This document shows positions 41,115 to 52,694 of a stretch of DNA of 64,000 bases, piece by piece (within the stretch, counting starts at the first letter, position 1; each line of letters begins with the position of its first letter). Origin of the DNA: CAUPWF01 sp963515125 (GTDB taxonomy: Bacteria > Bacillota > Clostridia > Lachnospirales > Lachnospiraceae). The DNA is taken from NCBI GenBank assembly GCA_052116865.1, contig JBQKKG010000001.1, positions 1-64,000 of the forward strand, in the 5' to 3' direction. Under the pieces are notes generated by a model, which saw nothing but the letters and a program-made list of their open reading frames with translations, searched no databases and was not told the origin of the DNA. The translations under genes were made by a program, and so were the position numbers.

Positions 41115-44100
41115 ATGAAATTCAATAAAATATTTAAGCGAGCTGCCGCTGTTTTTATGGCGGCAGTTACTGCGTTGTCGGTGATACCTGCCACGACAGC
41201 CTTTGCAGCAACAGGTGACATCGGTACGGCATCCTTTAAGATTTCCTACGATGCCAACGGCAATGCAATGAGATACAACTCAAGTGCCAATATTGGCGGA
41301 TATACCGCAGGAGGTACGGGAAATTACAAGTATCGTATCTTTTTAGACGGTGACACGGCTTTTTGCATTCAGCCCGGTGTTCCCTTGAAAACAGGAAATA
41401 CCTTGAATAAAAATTCGTCAGAAACGTGGAATGCCCTTTCCTCCAATCAGAAAAAGGCAGTAGGACTTTCACTTCTCTATGGGTATCAAGGAAATCGCAA
41501 TTCTCTTTCGGGAAGTGATGATGAAAAATGGCTTGCGACCCAAACCCTCATATGGGAGTTTGTAACAGGTTGCAGAGAAGCCACAGGCTCATACAGACAG
41601 ACAAGCAACACGATATATCAGCTTCATTTTGGCTCAAATTATGCCAACAGCGGAGCAAGAGCGGTTTATGACCAGATTGTCGCAATGCTAAGTCAGCATA
41701 ATACCATTCCGAGCTTTATGTCGGGTGGTAAAAATGACATCACAAAGAAGATGACTTATCAGGATGGGAAATACAGCATTACACTGACCGACAACAACGG
41801 TGTTCTTTCTAACTACACCATTTCAAGCTCTGACAGCAATGTGAGCATTTCAAGGTCAGGCAATAAGCTAACGATTAGCTCTGCCATTGCTATTAGCGGC
41901 TCTGTAAGAATTACCGCCAAAAGAAACAATGTTCCTACGGTAAGCCAAAGTGCAAAAATGATTGCTTATGGCGACCCTAATTTGCAGGACTTGGTAACGG
42001 GTGTGGAAAATACAGACACAGTGCCAGCATATATCAATATTGAAACACCGACAGGAACAATCTCTTTGAAAAAGGTTTCCGAGGATGGTGTTGTTTCTGA
42101 TATTGCCTTTACAATCAAAGGTGAGCGTTACAACAAGGTTGTGAAAACAGACAGTAACGGTAATATCTCTGTTGAGGGTCTATTCCCTGGCACTTATACA
42201 GTCGCAGAGCATTCCATTGACCGATATGAGCCACAGAAAACTCAGACCATTACCCTTATTGGAGGAAAAACCTCTACCGTCACATTTAGTAATACCTTAA
42301 AACGTGGCAGTCTGGAAATTGTCAAAAACTCTGAGGATAAATTGGTGGAGGGTGTGAAGTTTCATCTTTTCGGCACTTCGCTCAGTGGATTACCTGTTGA
42401 TGAGTATGCCGTAACCGATGCAAAGGGCGTTGCAAAATTTGAAAATGTCCTTATCAGCGGCAATACACCCTATACCGTTGAGGAAGTTGACACCGCAATC
42501 CGTTATGTTGTGCCTGATTCCCAGACAGCACCCATTGAATGGGAAAAGGTAACAAGCCGCAGTTTTACCAATATTCTGAAAAAGTTTAATGTTACCGTGA
42601 CAAAATCCGATGTGGAAACAGGCTCACCGCAGGGCGATGCTTCTCTTGCAGGTGCGGTTTACGGCATTTACAAAGGAGAAGAACTCATTGACACTTATAC
42701 CACAGATGGGAACGGTCAATTTACCAGCAAGTATTATATCTGTGATTATGATTGGACTATCCGTGAAATTACCCCGTCCGAGGGATATTTGCTTGATACA
42801 ACCATTCACAAGGTTGGTGCAGAGCCAGAGCTTTATACCGTGGAATACAACTCTACTGCCAACGATGTAAACGAACAGGTTATCAAAGGCAATATCGCTA
42901 TTATTAAGCACAGCGATAACGGCGAAACCCAGATTGAAACGCCCGAAGTTGGAGCAACCTTTGATGTGTATTTAAAATCCGCAGGCAGCTTTGAGGGTGC
43001 AAAGGAAACGGAACGAGATACCCTTGTATGTGATGAAAACGGATTTGCACAGACAAAGGATATGCCTTACGGCATTTATACGGTTCATCAAACCTCTGGT
43101 TGGGAGGGGCGTGAGCTGATGAAAGACTTTGATGTGTTTATTAGCTCTGACGGTCAGACCTACCGCTATTTAATCAACAACGCTAACTTTGAGAGCTATA
43201 TCAAGGTAGTCAAAAAGGATGCGGAAACAGATAAAACCATTCCCTATGCAGGTGCAGGCTTCCAGATTTATGACCCAAGCGGAAACCTTGTCACAATGAC
43301 ATTCACCTATCCAGAAGTAACCACCATTGATACCTTTTATACCACAGCAGATGGTGACCTTATCACACCGCAGACATTGGAATATGGCAAGGGCTATTCT
43401 TTGGTCGAAGTGCAAGCTCCTTATGGATATGTGCTAAACTCCGAGCCTGTGTATTTTGATGTGATACAGGAGGATTCTGCCGAGGAAAGCGGCATTACCG
43501 TAATTGAGGTGGTACGCTCCAATATGGCACAGAAAGGTACGATTACTGTTTCCAAATCGGGCGAGGTATTCAGCTCTGTTTCTGAAAATAATGGATTGTA
43601 TCAGCCTGTTTATGCAGTAAGCGGTCTTGAGGGTGCGGTTTATGAGATTACCGCAGCCGAGGACATTTATACTCTGGACGGAACGCTTCGAGCATCTAAG
43701 GGCGAGGTTGTGGATACCATTACCACAGGAAAGGACGGCACAGTAAAATCCAAAGAGCTATATCTTGGAAAATATGAGGTTAAAGAAATCACAGCCCCTC
43801 ACGGAATGGTACTGAATGATGAAATCCACCCTGTCGAGCTTGTGTATGCAGGTCAGAATGTCGCTGTGACTGAAACCGCTACTGACTTCTACAATGAAAG
43901 ACAGCGTGTAGAAATTGACCTCACAAAGAGCCTTGAACAAAACGAGGACTTTGGCATTGGCAGTAACGGAGAAATCTTTGATGTAACCTTTGGCTTGTAT
44001 GCGGAAAAAGAACTCACTGCCGCAGATGGTACGATAATTCCTGCCGATGGACTGATTGAGATTATTTCCCTCGATGAAAACGGACACGGTAAGGTGGCAA

Positions 44101-44411
44101 CTGATTTACCATTTGGTAGCTACTATGTGAAAGAAATTTCCACCAATGCAGCATATATCATCAGTGACCAGAAATACCCTGTCGTATTTGAGTACGCAGG
44201 ACAGGATACCGTAACTGTTCAAATCACAGCTAATGAGGGTGAAACCATTGAAAACAACCTCATTTATGGTTCTGTCAGTGGTAAAAAAGCCGATGAGGAC
44301 GGCAATGCTTTAGGTGGTGCGGTTATCGGCATCTTTAAGACAGGTACAACCGAGTTTACAAAAGAAAATGCAATCCAGACTACCACATCAAAAACTGCTA
44401 TTGCTATGTAA
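41115..44411 (+). CDS. Thioester-domain/Cna-B repeat surface adhesin, 3'-truncated
   Basis: A surface protein of 1098 residues as annotated. A signal peptide (KFNKIFKRAAAVFMAAVTAL...AFA) is followed by a thioester domain with AFCIQPG near residue 83 and TQTLIWEF. Then come about nine SpaA/Cna-B-type repeats (for example GTISLKKVSEDG, KVVKKDAETDK, GTITVSKSG, GSVSGKKADEDG). Such proteins attach the donor cell to host surfaces or mating partners. ATG 41115 follows CAGGAGGTTAGCA. The frame ends at SKTAIAM with no LPXTG sorting signal or membrane anchor. It breaks inside the last repeat, where the sequence joins a different gene. Confidence 0.88.
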   Translation: MKFNKIFKRAAAVFMAAVTALSVIPATTAFAATGDIGTASFKISYDANGNAMRYNSSANIGGYTAGGTGNYKYRIFLDGDTAFCIQPGVPLKTGNTLNKNSSETWNALSSNQKKAVGLSLLYGYQGNRNSLSGSDDEKWLATQTLIWEFVTGCREATGSYRQTSNTIYQLHFGSNYANSGARAVYDQIVAMLSQHNTIPSFMSGGKNDITKKMTYQDGKYSITLTDNNGVLSNYTISSSDSNVSISRSGNKLTISSAIAISGSVRITAKRNNVPTVSQSAKMIAYGDPNLQDLVTGVENTDTVPAYINIETPTGTISLKKVSEDGVVSDIAFTIKGERYNKVVKTDSNGNISVEGLFPGTYTVAEHSIDRYEPQKTQTITLIGGKTSTVTFSNTLKRGSLEIVKNSEDKLVEGVKFHLFGTSLSGLPVDEYAVTDAKGVAKFENVLISGNTPYTVEEVDTAIRYVVPDSQTAPIEWEKVTSRSFTNILKKFNVTVTKSDVETGSPQGDASLAGAVYGIYKGEELIDTYTTDGNGQFTSKYYICDYDWTIREITPSEGYLLDTTIHKVGAEPELYTVEYNSTANDVNEQVIKGNIAIIKHSDNGETQIETPEVGATFDVYLKSAGSFEGAKETERDTLVCDENGFAQTKDMPYGIYTVHQTSGWEGRELMKDFDVFISSDGQTYRYLINNANFESYIKVVKKDAETDKTIPYAGAGFQIYDPSGNLVTMTFTYPEVTTIDTFYTTADGDLITPQTLEYGKGYSLVEVQAPYGYVLNSEPVYFDVIQEDSAEESGITVIEVVRSNMAQKGTITVSKSGEVFSSVSENNGLYQPVYAVSGLEGAVYEITAAEDIYTLDGTLRASKGEVVDTITTGKDGTVKSKELYLGKYEVKEITAPHGMVLNDEIHPVELVYAGQNVAVTETATDFYNERQRVEIDLTKSLEQNEDFGIGSNGEIFDVTFGLYAEKELTAADGTIIPADGLIEIISLDENGHGKVATDLPFGSYYVKEISTNAAYIISDQKYPVVFEYAGQDTVTVQITANEGETIENNLIYGSVSGKKADEDGNALGGAVIGIFKTGTTEFTKENAIQTTTSKTAIAM

Positions 44412-44707
44412 AAGAATGGCTTGATAAGCATATCTCCAATGCGGAAAAAGGCATCCGTTTCATTGACCCGCATTACAAGGAGCTGTTTTGTATTCCAGAC
44501 GGAGGAAGGATTATTCTTACCACCGCTTGGGGCGAGAAATCAGAACACACCTGCCGCTATATTGACGAGTATCATACCGAGGTTGGCAGGGATTTATTTC
44601 ACATCTGTGAGTTTGCCGAGCGTATGGAGAAAAACGGTGCGACCTATGAGCCGAAGCCACCAGAGCAGCCGCAGAAAGCACCCAAACACAAGGATTTAGA
44701 ACGATAA
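44396..44707 (+). pseudogene. 3' remnant of another ICE gene fused to the adhesin
   Basis: From 44396 a frame different from the adhesin reads CYCYVKEWLDKHISNAEKG, DPHYKELFCIPDGGRIILTT, CRYIDEYHTEVG and a Pro/Lys-rich end at HKDLER. It has no start codon or ribosome binding site. It looks like the C-terminus of a conserved small ICE protein that normally lies far downstream of the adhesin, just before the 68-residue gene and the helicase. Its direct joining to the adhesin implies a large deletion of the conjugation module. Confidence 0.6.
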
Positions 44708-44717
44708 GGAGGATTTT

Positions 44718-44924
44718 ATGGCAGTCAACCAAAAAGCAATTAAAGTCATTGGAAAAGTCCTTGATGCAGGCTTTACCGATGAAAAAACCATTGCAGCTAT
44801 GACAATGGACGATGTTCTTTCTATGCAGGGCGTTACGGTATCGGATATTGCTCTTGTCAATGAGCTGCAAAAGAGCATCAAGGCAAACAAGGTCATTTCC
44901 TTTCTGGGCGGTGCTTCAGAATGA
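44718..44924 (+). CDS. Conserved small ICE protein (68 aa)
   Basis: A small helical protein, NQKAIKVIGKVLDAGFTDEK then TIAAMTMDDVLSMQGVTVSD, with no known motif. A strong AAGGAGGATTTT site precedes ATG 44718. It occupies the usual place just upstream of the giant helicase gene in Tn1549-like elements. Function unknown. Confidence 0.65.
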   Translation: MAVNQKAIKVIGKVLDAGFTDEKTIAAMTMDDVLSMQGVTVSDIALVNELQKSIKANKVISFLGGASE

Positions 44925-44960
44925 AAAAACAATTAGAACGATAAAGGAGGTGCAGGTCAA

Positions 44961-47900
44961 ATGGCTGAAAAATATCAGCTAATCACAGAGCTTTATCGGC
45001 GTACAGGCGTCACAGTTGTAAAAAATCCCCAGGCGTGGCAGAGCTTTTTGTCCTCTGCCTGTCATAATTATAAATGCCGCTTTGATGAGCAACTTTTAAT
45101 TTATGCACAGCGGCCAGATGCCATTGCCGTATTAGAGCTTGAAAATTGGAATAAGAAGTTTAAGCGTTGGGTCAACAAAGACAGCAAAGGGATTGCGGTG
45201 TTTGATACAAAAGGGCGAAGAAATACCCTCAAATATTATTTTGATATTTCAGACACCCACGAGGGCTATTACAATAACCGCCCTGTTCCCATTTGGCAGA
45301 TGAACGAACGATATGAACAGGCAGTTATGGAACGGCTTTCCGATAGATTTGGAGATACCACGGGTGCAGATTTAGGGGATGCTCTTATACAGGTAGCGAA
45401 AAATGCAGTGGAGGATAATCTTCCCGACTACCTTTCACAAATAAAAGACTATACGCAGGATAGCTTTTTAGAAGAGCTGGACGATTTTAATGTCGAGGTC
45501 ATTTACAGGCAATTAGCTATAAACAGCGTTGCATATATGTTAATCAGCCGCTGCGGTCTGAATACCGAAGATTACTTTACTGCTGAGGACTTTGCGGATA
45601 TTATCAATTTTAATACGCCCGATACCTTAAACGCCATTGGTATTGCCACAAGTGATATATCGGAAATGGCACTTAAAGAAATTTCCTTTGCCATTCAGAA
45701 TGTGCAAATTGAAGCAAAAGGACAAAATCGCACCTTTGCACAAACACCGCAGGCTCAGTATGATAATGATAGAATACAACCCGAAAGGAGCAACGATAAT
45801 GAGCAAAATCACTTACACCAAACAGGGGGATTACCTTATTCCCGACCTAACATTACCGACAGAGCCAGAGCTTCCGCTTGGCAGATACGCACTGATGCAC
45901 AGGAATTATCTGGAGCAGCACAAGCGAGTGACCTATCTCAATCTGCTGACATCGGGCAAGCTGAACGCCCATCTTTACAAGGTGGAACAGACAGCCCTCC
46001 AGAGGTTAGAGCTTCTGACGAAGCAGCTAAAGCAGGAACAGGGCTTGACCGAGGAACTCAAGGAGAAAGACCCAATGCAGTGGATAGGTCTGATGAACAA
46101 CATCCGCTCACAGGCGGAGGAAATGATAATGAGCGAGCTGATTTTCAGCTAAGTATTGCCAACGATGACGAAGTTCGGGCAAATCTCCCCACAGTCGATG
46201 AACAAATACAGATGATGGTTGAAGCAGAGGACGAAAAATCCTCTGCTTTTTCCGTTTCACAGGAGGATATTAACTCTGTTCTGGTAAAAGGCAGCGGATT
46301 TGAACAAGGCAAGTACCGTATCTACCGCCAGTTCCAGAAATACGAGGACAGCAAGAAAAATATCAAATTCCTTAAAAATGAATATGGTATCGGTGGCGGT
46401 ACACACGATTATCCAGACAGTACAAGAGGTGGCTCTTGGCACGATGCTAAGGGCATTGCCATTGAAAAGCAGGGTTCATATACCAAACCAGATTTACTTC
46501 TTAGTTGGGCAAAGGTAGAAAAACGGCTACGTGAACTGATTAAGAATAATCGTTATCTCAATCAAAAGGAAAAAGAGTATTATCCCGACTATCTGGCAAG
46601 CGTGGAAGCACCACAGTATGAGGTGGATACCCAAAGAAAAATGGCAAGGCAGAGGTTTATTGAAGAAAATAGAGATAAACAGCCTGCAGACAAAAGAGAT
46701 ACCCTCTCCCTTCGGCTTTCTGACTTTATCCGTGATTTGGACGGTTATGAAAAAGAACTTTTATCCAACGTGGAGCGACCAGATTTTGCGGATATGACTG
46801 CCAACCAGATGGAACAGCAACTATCCGACCCTGCCGCTGTTCAGCAGCTTATAGACTTCCTTGCTTTGGTACAGGGCAAGACCAGTGATGTTTTCAGCCG
46901 CAGCAATGCGTGGAAGTTTACCGAGGAATTAAAAGAGCTGCACCCAATGCGTTACCTCTTTCAAGAGGGCGATATTGTTTATATCGGTGCGGATAAGTAC
47001 GAAATATCTGCATTTAATGAGAGTGCCGTATCGCTTCAAAATGTGGAATTTCCTCTGTTCGGCAAGGAAATGAGCCGAGCTGAATTTGAAGAAAAGCTAA
47101 AGGAAAACCCTGTAAATGACCATTTGAAGATGATTGTAACCGAAGTTCAGAAAGTACAAACACCGTCCGAGGAAAAGCCCGACAGCGTAAAGCTGTCTAT
47201 CGGATTTTCCGAACACCCTGCCTTTTATGACAGAGAGTTCAATGACCGCAATACCAATCTGAGCTTTGCTCTGGGCAACAAACTTTTAGGCATTCTTGAC
47301 GAAAAGCAGCACCGAGAAAGAGAGGACGAAAATAACAAGGTCGGTTGGTATCACAAGACAGATTTTACAATCACGGCTGTTATCGGCGGTGAGGAATTTA
47401 ACTATGAAGGAAGGTTTGATATTGGCGATGGAGAGGGCGATTTAATTGCTCACATCAAGAATTTTTACGATTATGCTTTATCCCCTCAAGGCGAGCAGCT
47501 ATACGGAGAGGACAGAGAAAGCCTGCTCCGTGGCAGGGATACACTGATTCCATTCCTTACGCAGCACTCCGAGCTGACCCCAGAGGATAACCGTGCCTTG
47601 TCTGAAATAATGGCAACGGAAAACGAATGGTTTGTGTCTACCGAGAAAGAAACTCAACATCTTATCGCTTATGCAGTCGGTGATTTTTATGAGCTATACG
47701 GCGAGGAAGCTCAAAAAGCAGCAGAACTGCTTGAACTACACCTCACTAATCGTAACGGCAAGCCATTAGTTGGCATTCCCAAACACGCTGTCCAAAGCTA
47801 CTCAGATAGCCTTGCAGAAATGGGATATTCTCTTGAAACAAGCGAGGATAATCCCTATCTTAACCCCAAAGCTGATGTGCCGACAACCGAAGAAATTATC

Positions 47901-50900
47901 GGCAAGGAGCTTACCATTGACAATCGCCGCTATGTGATTGAAAGTGTTGGGGAAATCAGCGGTGATGTTTCTATGCGTGATGTCACGTTTCAGAACAATG
48001 TCGGCTTCCTGATTAACCGTGTGGAGAAGCTATCCCGTGTCCGTGAATGGCTAAAAGTGCAGGATAAAGAGCCAGAACAAGCCTTGCCAAAAGAAACCTC
48101 ATCCCCACTTACTGACCGTCATAACTTCCGTATTACCGATGAAACTCTGGGCGTTGGCGGTGCAAAGGAAAAGTTCAAGGCAAATATGGCGGCTATTCAT
48201 CTTCTGCACGACCTTGAAATTGAAAACAGGCTTGCCACACCCGAAGAACAGGAAACGCTCTCTAAATATGTAGGTTGGGGCGGCTTGTCGGCGGCATTTG
48301 ATGAACACAATGAAGCGTGGGCAAATGAGTATAAGGAGCTAAAAGGCGTACTCTCCACCGAGGAATACCGTGCGGCAATGGAATCCACGCTTACCGCCTT
48401 TTATACCCCGCCGATTGTTATTAAGGCAATGTATGATGCTCTTGACAATCTGGGATTTTCAAAGGGCAATATCTTGGAGCCTGCCTGTGGCACAGGAAAC
48501 TTTTTCGGCTTGCTTCCCGACAGTATGGCAGACAGCAAGCTGCACGGCATAGAAATCGACTCTCTCACAGGCAGGATTGCAAAGCAGCTCTACCAGAAAG
48601 CCAACATTGCAGTACAGGGATTTGAGGATACAAAGCTCCCAGATGACCACTTTGATGTGGTACTTGGCAACGTACCGTTTGGAGATTTTAAAGTAAACGA
48701 CAGCCAATATAATTCGCAAAAGTTCCTCATTCACGATTATTTCTTTGCAAAGGCTCTGGATAAAGTCCGTGCAGGCGGTGTTGTGGCATTTATCACATCA
48801 AAAGGAACAATGGACAAGGCAAGCTCAGAGGTGCGAAAATATATCGCCCAGAGAGCCGAGCTTTTAGGTGCAATCAGACTTCCCGACAACACCTTTCGGG
48901 CAAACGCAGGTACAGAGGTTACGAGTGATATTATCTTTCTGCAAAAGCGTGACCGAATCATTGATATAGAGCTGTCACACGGACTCCATGCAGATTGGGT
49001 ACACCTTGCTACTAATGATAACGGTATCACGATGAACAGCTATTTTGTGGAACACCCAGAGATGATTATGGGCGATATGGTAATGGAAAGCACCCGCTTC
49101 GGTATGGATAGTGCCTGTAAAGCGAAAGACAATGTACCTCTTGTCGAGCTTCTTTCAGATGCAGTACAGAGAATTAACGGAGAAATACCAGAATATGAAA
49201 ATGAGATTGACAAAATCTCTAATGAACAGGACACTTCTATTCCAGCCGACCCTAATGTGAGGAACTTCTCCTTTGCTCTGGTGGACGGTAAGGTTTACTT
49301 CCGAGAAAATGACAAAATGACCCCTGCCACCGTTTCAATGACAGGGGAAAATCGTATTAAGGGGCTTGTTGAAATCCGAGATTGCGTCCGCAGGCTCATA
49401 GCGTATCAGACCGAGGACTACCCCGAAGAAATGATACACATCGAACAGGAAAATCTAAACCGCCTGTATGACGCATTTCAATCGAAGTATGGACTTATCA
49501 ATAACCGAGGTAACTATCTTGCCTTTGCATCGGACGAGAGCTATTTTCTTTTATGCTCTTTAGAGGTGCTTGACGATGAGGGTAACTTTAAGAAAAAAGC
49601 AGATATGTTCTCCAAAAGGACAATTAAGCCACACCGTGCCATTACTTCTGTGGAAACTTCAAGCGAAGCATTAGCACTCTCCATCGGAGAAAAAGCTTGT
49701 GTAGATTTAGGGTATATGGAACAGCTCACAGGCAAGTCGCAGGAGGAAATCATTCGAGATTTGCAGGGTGTTATCTTTAAAGTGCCAAACTCCGAGCCTG
49801 TGCGTTATGTTGCCGCTGACGAGTATTTGTCTGGTAATGTCCGCACAAAACTTCTTGCAGCCGAAGCCGCAGCAAAGGTAGACCCAGAGCTTGCGGTCAA
49901 TGTGGACGCTCTAAAAAAGGTCATTCCCAAAGACCTTACGGCAGGTGAAATTGCTGTTCGTTTAGGTGCTACTTGGATACCGCAGGAGGATTATCAGCAA
50001 TTTGTAATGGAGCTACTCACTCCGTCAAGCTATGCCAGAAACAAAATCAAGGTACGATACACACCGATGAATGGCGATTGGTTTATAGAAAATAAGTCCT
50101 CAGACTATGGAAATGTTAAGGCGGACAGCACCTTTGGTACGAAGAGGGCTTCCGCCTATCGCATTATTGAGGACACGCTGAACTTACGTGATGTTCGTAT
50201 CTTTGACTATATCTATGATGAGAATGGCAATAAAAAGGCAGTGTTCAATCATAAGGAAACCACAGCAGCACAGGCAAAGCAGGAAGTCATTAAGCAGGCA
50301 TTTCAAGATTGGATATGGAAAGACCCAGAACGGCGAAACCGTCTTATCCGTTCCTACAATGACACCTTTAATTCCGTTCGTCCCCGTGAGTATGACGGAA
50401 GCCATATAACCTTTGGCGGTATCAGCCCAGAAATTAAGCTAAGACCTCACCAAGTCAACGCTATCGCCCATATTCTTTACGGTGGTAATACGCTCCTTGC
50501 CCACAAGGTAGGGGCAGGAAAAACCTTTGAAATGGTAGCAGCCGCACAGGAAAGTAAGCGGTTAGGGCTGTGTCAAAAATCAATGTTTGTAATTCCTAAT
50601 CACCTTGTCGGTCAGTGGGCTTCCGAGTATCTGCGGCTCTATCCGAGTGCGAATATTCTGGTCACAACCAAGCAGGATTTTGAAACGGGAAACCGCAAGA
50701 AGTTCTGCGGCAGGATTGCAACGGGCGATTATGATGCCGTCATCATCGGTCATTCGCAGTTTGAAAAAATCCCGATGAGCATTGAACGGCAGTACGAGCA
50801 GTTGCAACGGCAGCTTGATGATATTGAGCGTGGAATTGACGATATTCAATCTTCCCACGGGGAGCAGTTCACGGTCAAGCAGCTTATGAAAACAAGAAAG

Positions 50901-51970
50901 GCAATTAAAACAAAGCTTGATAAACTCAATGATACCAAGCGTAAGGACAATGTCATTGACTTTGAGCAGTTAGGCGTTGACCGTCTGTTTATTGACGAGA
51001 GCCATTTTTACAAAAATTTGTACCTCTATACTAAGATGCGGAATGTGGGCGGTATTGCCCAGACCGAAGCACAAAAAAGCTCCGACCTCTTTATGAAGTG
51101 CCGTTATTTGGACGAAATTACAGGCAACCGTGGTACAATATTTGCCACAGGAACGCCTATCAGTAACTCAATGGTGGAGCTTTATTCTATTCAGCGATAC
51201 TTGCAGTATGACACGCTGATGCAGAATGGATTGCAGCATTTTGATAGTTGGGCTTCTACCTTTGGCGAAACCGTTACGGCGTTGGAGCTTGCTCCAGAGG
51301 GTACAAATTACCGAGCAAAAACACGATTTGCGAAATTCTATAACCTGCCAGAACTTATGCAGATGTTCCGTGAGGTGGCGGATATTCAGACCGCCGATAT
51401 GTTAAAGCTGCCTGTTCCAAAGGTCAATTACCACAATATCAAGGTCAGTCCGAGCGAGATACAGTCCGAAATGGTAGCTTCTCTTGCTGAAAGGGCTGAA
51501 AAAGTCCGTGCCAGAGTAGTAGAGCCAAACATCGACAATATGCTAAAGGTGACGAACGATGGGCGAAAATTAGCACTTGACCAAAGGCTCATAGACCCAA
51601 TGCTCCCCGATGACCCTAACAGTAAGGTCAATGCTTGCGTGGATAATGTGTACCGTATTTGGGAAAAACACGCCGACACCAAAGCTGCACAGCTTGTGTT
51701 TTGCGACCTGTCCACCCCTAAAAATGACGGCTCTTTCAATGTCTATGATGATATGCGGCATAAGCTCATAGAGCGTGGTATCCCTGCCGAACAGGTACGT
51801 TTTATCCACGAAGCCAGTACCGATGCACAGAAAAAAGAGCTGTTTGGAAAGGTGCGAAGCGGTGAAGTCCGTGTATTACTCGGTTCTACTCCGAAAATGG
51901 GAGCAGGAACGAATGTGCAGGACAGGCTTGTGGCAATTCATAATCTGGATTGTCCGTGGCGTCCAAGCGA
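44961..51970 (+). pseudogene. Giant ICE methylase-helicase gene (LtrC/SNF2-like), 5' part
   Basis: The first 2336 codons of a Tn1549-type protein. An LtrC-like N-terminal domain (HNYKCRFDEQLLIYAQRPDA) is followed by a long linker. A predicted N6-adenine methylase comes next, with LEPACGTGNFFGL near residue 1172 and GNVPFG near 1236. The SF2 helicase follows, with HKVGAGKTFEMVAA near residue 1847, FIDESHFYKN near 2012 and the motif V-like GSTPKMGAGTNVQ. The reading frame then enters an inserted element after the codons for WRPSD and ends artificially at 52046. The missing motif VI and C-terminus are at 62974-63913. Such proteins may help DNA processing or evade restriction in the recipient. 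Confidence 0.85.
45799..46152 (+). CDS. TnpV-family protein overprinted inside the helicase linker
   Basis: A 117-residue TnpV-like protein in a different frame from the helicase ORF that contains it entirely. It has its own AAAGGAG site eight bases before ATG 45799. The product starts SKITYTKQGDYLIPDLTLP, then has YALMHRNYLEQHKRVTYLNL and LTSGKLNAHLYKVEQ, and ends SQAEEMIMSELIFS. It is clearly homologous to the protein at 52027-52401 (QGDYLIPCLTVP, VTYTNLLTSGRLNAYLADI). That makes translation in this frame very likely. TnpV is a common passenger of these ICEs; its function is not established. Confidence 0.8.
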   Translation: MSKITYTKQGDYLIPDLTLPTEPELPLGRYALMHRNYLEQHKRVTYLNLLTSGKLNAHLYKVEQTALQRLELLTKQLKQEQGLTEELKEKDPMQWIGLMNNIRSQAEEMIMSELIFS

Positions 51971-52026
51971 TGTAGGACGGATTTTGCGGACATTCAAAAT
52001 AAAAAAGAATGTGGAGGTAACAGACA

Positions 52027-52401
52027 ATGGCAAAATCATTATTTGAGGAACTGGGCGGCAAATACGAAAGGCAAGGGGATTATTTGATACCGTGCTTAAC
52101 TGTACCCGCCGAAGAAGAACAGGCAATAGGCATCTGGGGGCAACGGCATTTAGATTATCTAAAACAGTACCGTAAAGTTACATACACCAATCTTCTTACA
52201 AGCGGCAGGCTAAACGCCTACCTTGCCGACATCAACAGACAGGCACAGGAACGCTTTGAAAGGCTCATAGAGGGTATGAAACAGGCACAGGGCATAACGG
52301 AACAGCTAAAGGCAGAAAACGCCTTAGAATGGACAGGATGCCTCAATAACATAAGGGCTTGTGCGAGGGAGATTGTGGAAAAGGAAATTATTTTTGCATA
52401 A
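52027..52401 (+). CDS. TnpV-family protein of the inserted element
   Basis: A 124-residue TnpV relative: AKSLFEELGGKYERQGDYLI, then AIGIWGQRHLDYLKQYRKVT, LLTSGRLNAYLADINRQAQE, and the end ACAREIVEKEIIFA. ATG 52027 follows GGAGGTAACAGAC, 56 bp inside the element. Its first bases overlap the artificial end of the interrupted helicase frame. It is a paralogue of the overprinted protein at 45799. A terminator (52413-52441, GTGGCAGG / CCTGCCGC plus T run) separates it from tet(O). Confidence 0.85.
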   Translation: MAKSLFEELGGKYERQGDYLIPCLTVPAEEEQAIGIWGQRHLDYLKQYRKVTYTNLLTSGRLNAYLADINRQAQERFERLIEGMKQAQGITEQLKAENALEWTGCLNNIRACAREIVEKEIIFA

Positions 52402-52412
52402 ACAGATGATTA

Positions 52413-52440
52413 GTGGCAGGGGGAAATCCTGCCGCTTTTT
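52413..52440 (+). terminator. Rho-independent terminator after tnpV
   Basis: GTGGCAGG (52413-52420) pairs with CCTGCCGC (52428-52435), followed by TTTTT. Confidence 0.75.
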
Positions 52441-52458
52441 CTGCTTTAGTTTGTCAGC

Positions 52459-52487
52459 TTGACAAATAAAGGGTTAAGGAATATAAT
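52459..52487 (+). promoter_or_regulatory. tet(O) promoter
   Basis: TTGACA (52459-52464), a 17-bp spacer, then TATAAT (52482-52487): a full consensus promoter before the tet(O) leader. Confidence 0.85.
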
Positions 52488-52519
52488 TAGATTCAGTATT
52501 ATACAAGGAGTTAATAAAT

Positions 52520-52543
52520 ATGCGGCAAGGTATTCTTAAATAA
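52520..52543 (+). CDS. tet(O) leader peptide MRQGILK
   Basis: A 7-residue ORF with an AAGGAG site ten bases upstream. Its codons GTATTCTTAAATAAACTG can pair with CAGTTTAAGAATAC near 52619-52633. The layout matches the leader of ribosomal-protection tet genes, where ribosome behaviour on the leader controls read-through into the resistance gene. Confidence 0.65.
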   Translation: MRQGILK

Positions 52544-52694
52544 ACTGTCAATTTGATAGTGGGAACAAAAAGTAGCAGTCCCGTTTCACTTTTAATATGG
52601 GGCTTAGTTTTTTGTACCCAGTTTAAGAATACTTTTATCATGTAATTTTATATGCCCGAAAACATATAAGTGTTTTGGGGCTATTGGAGTTATT

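Noticed and set aside
44421..44699. 92-codon ORF after the adhesin
   Set aside because: Another frame (44396-44707) carries convincing protein sequence over the same bases, and this one lacks a ribosome binding site and any motif.
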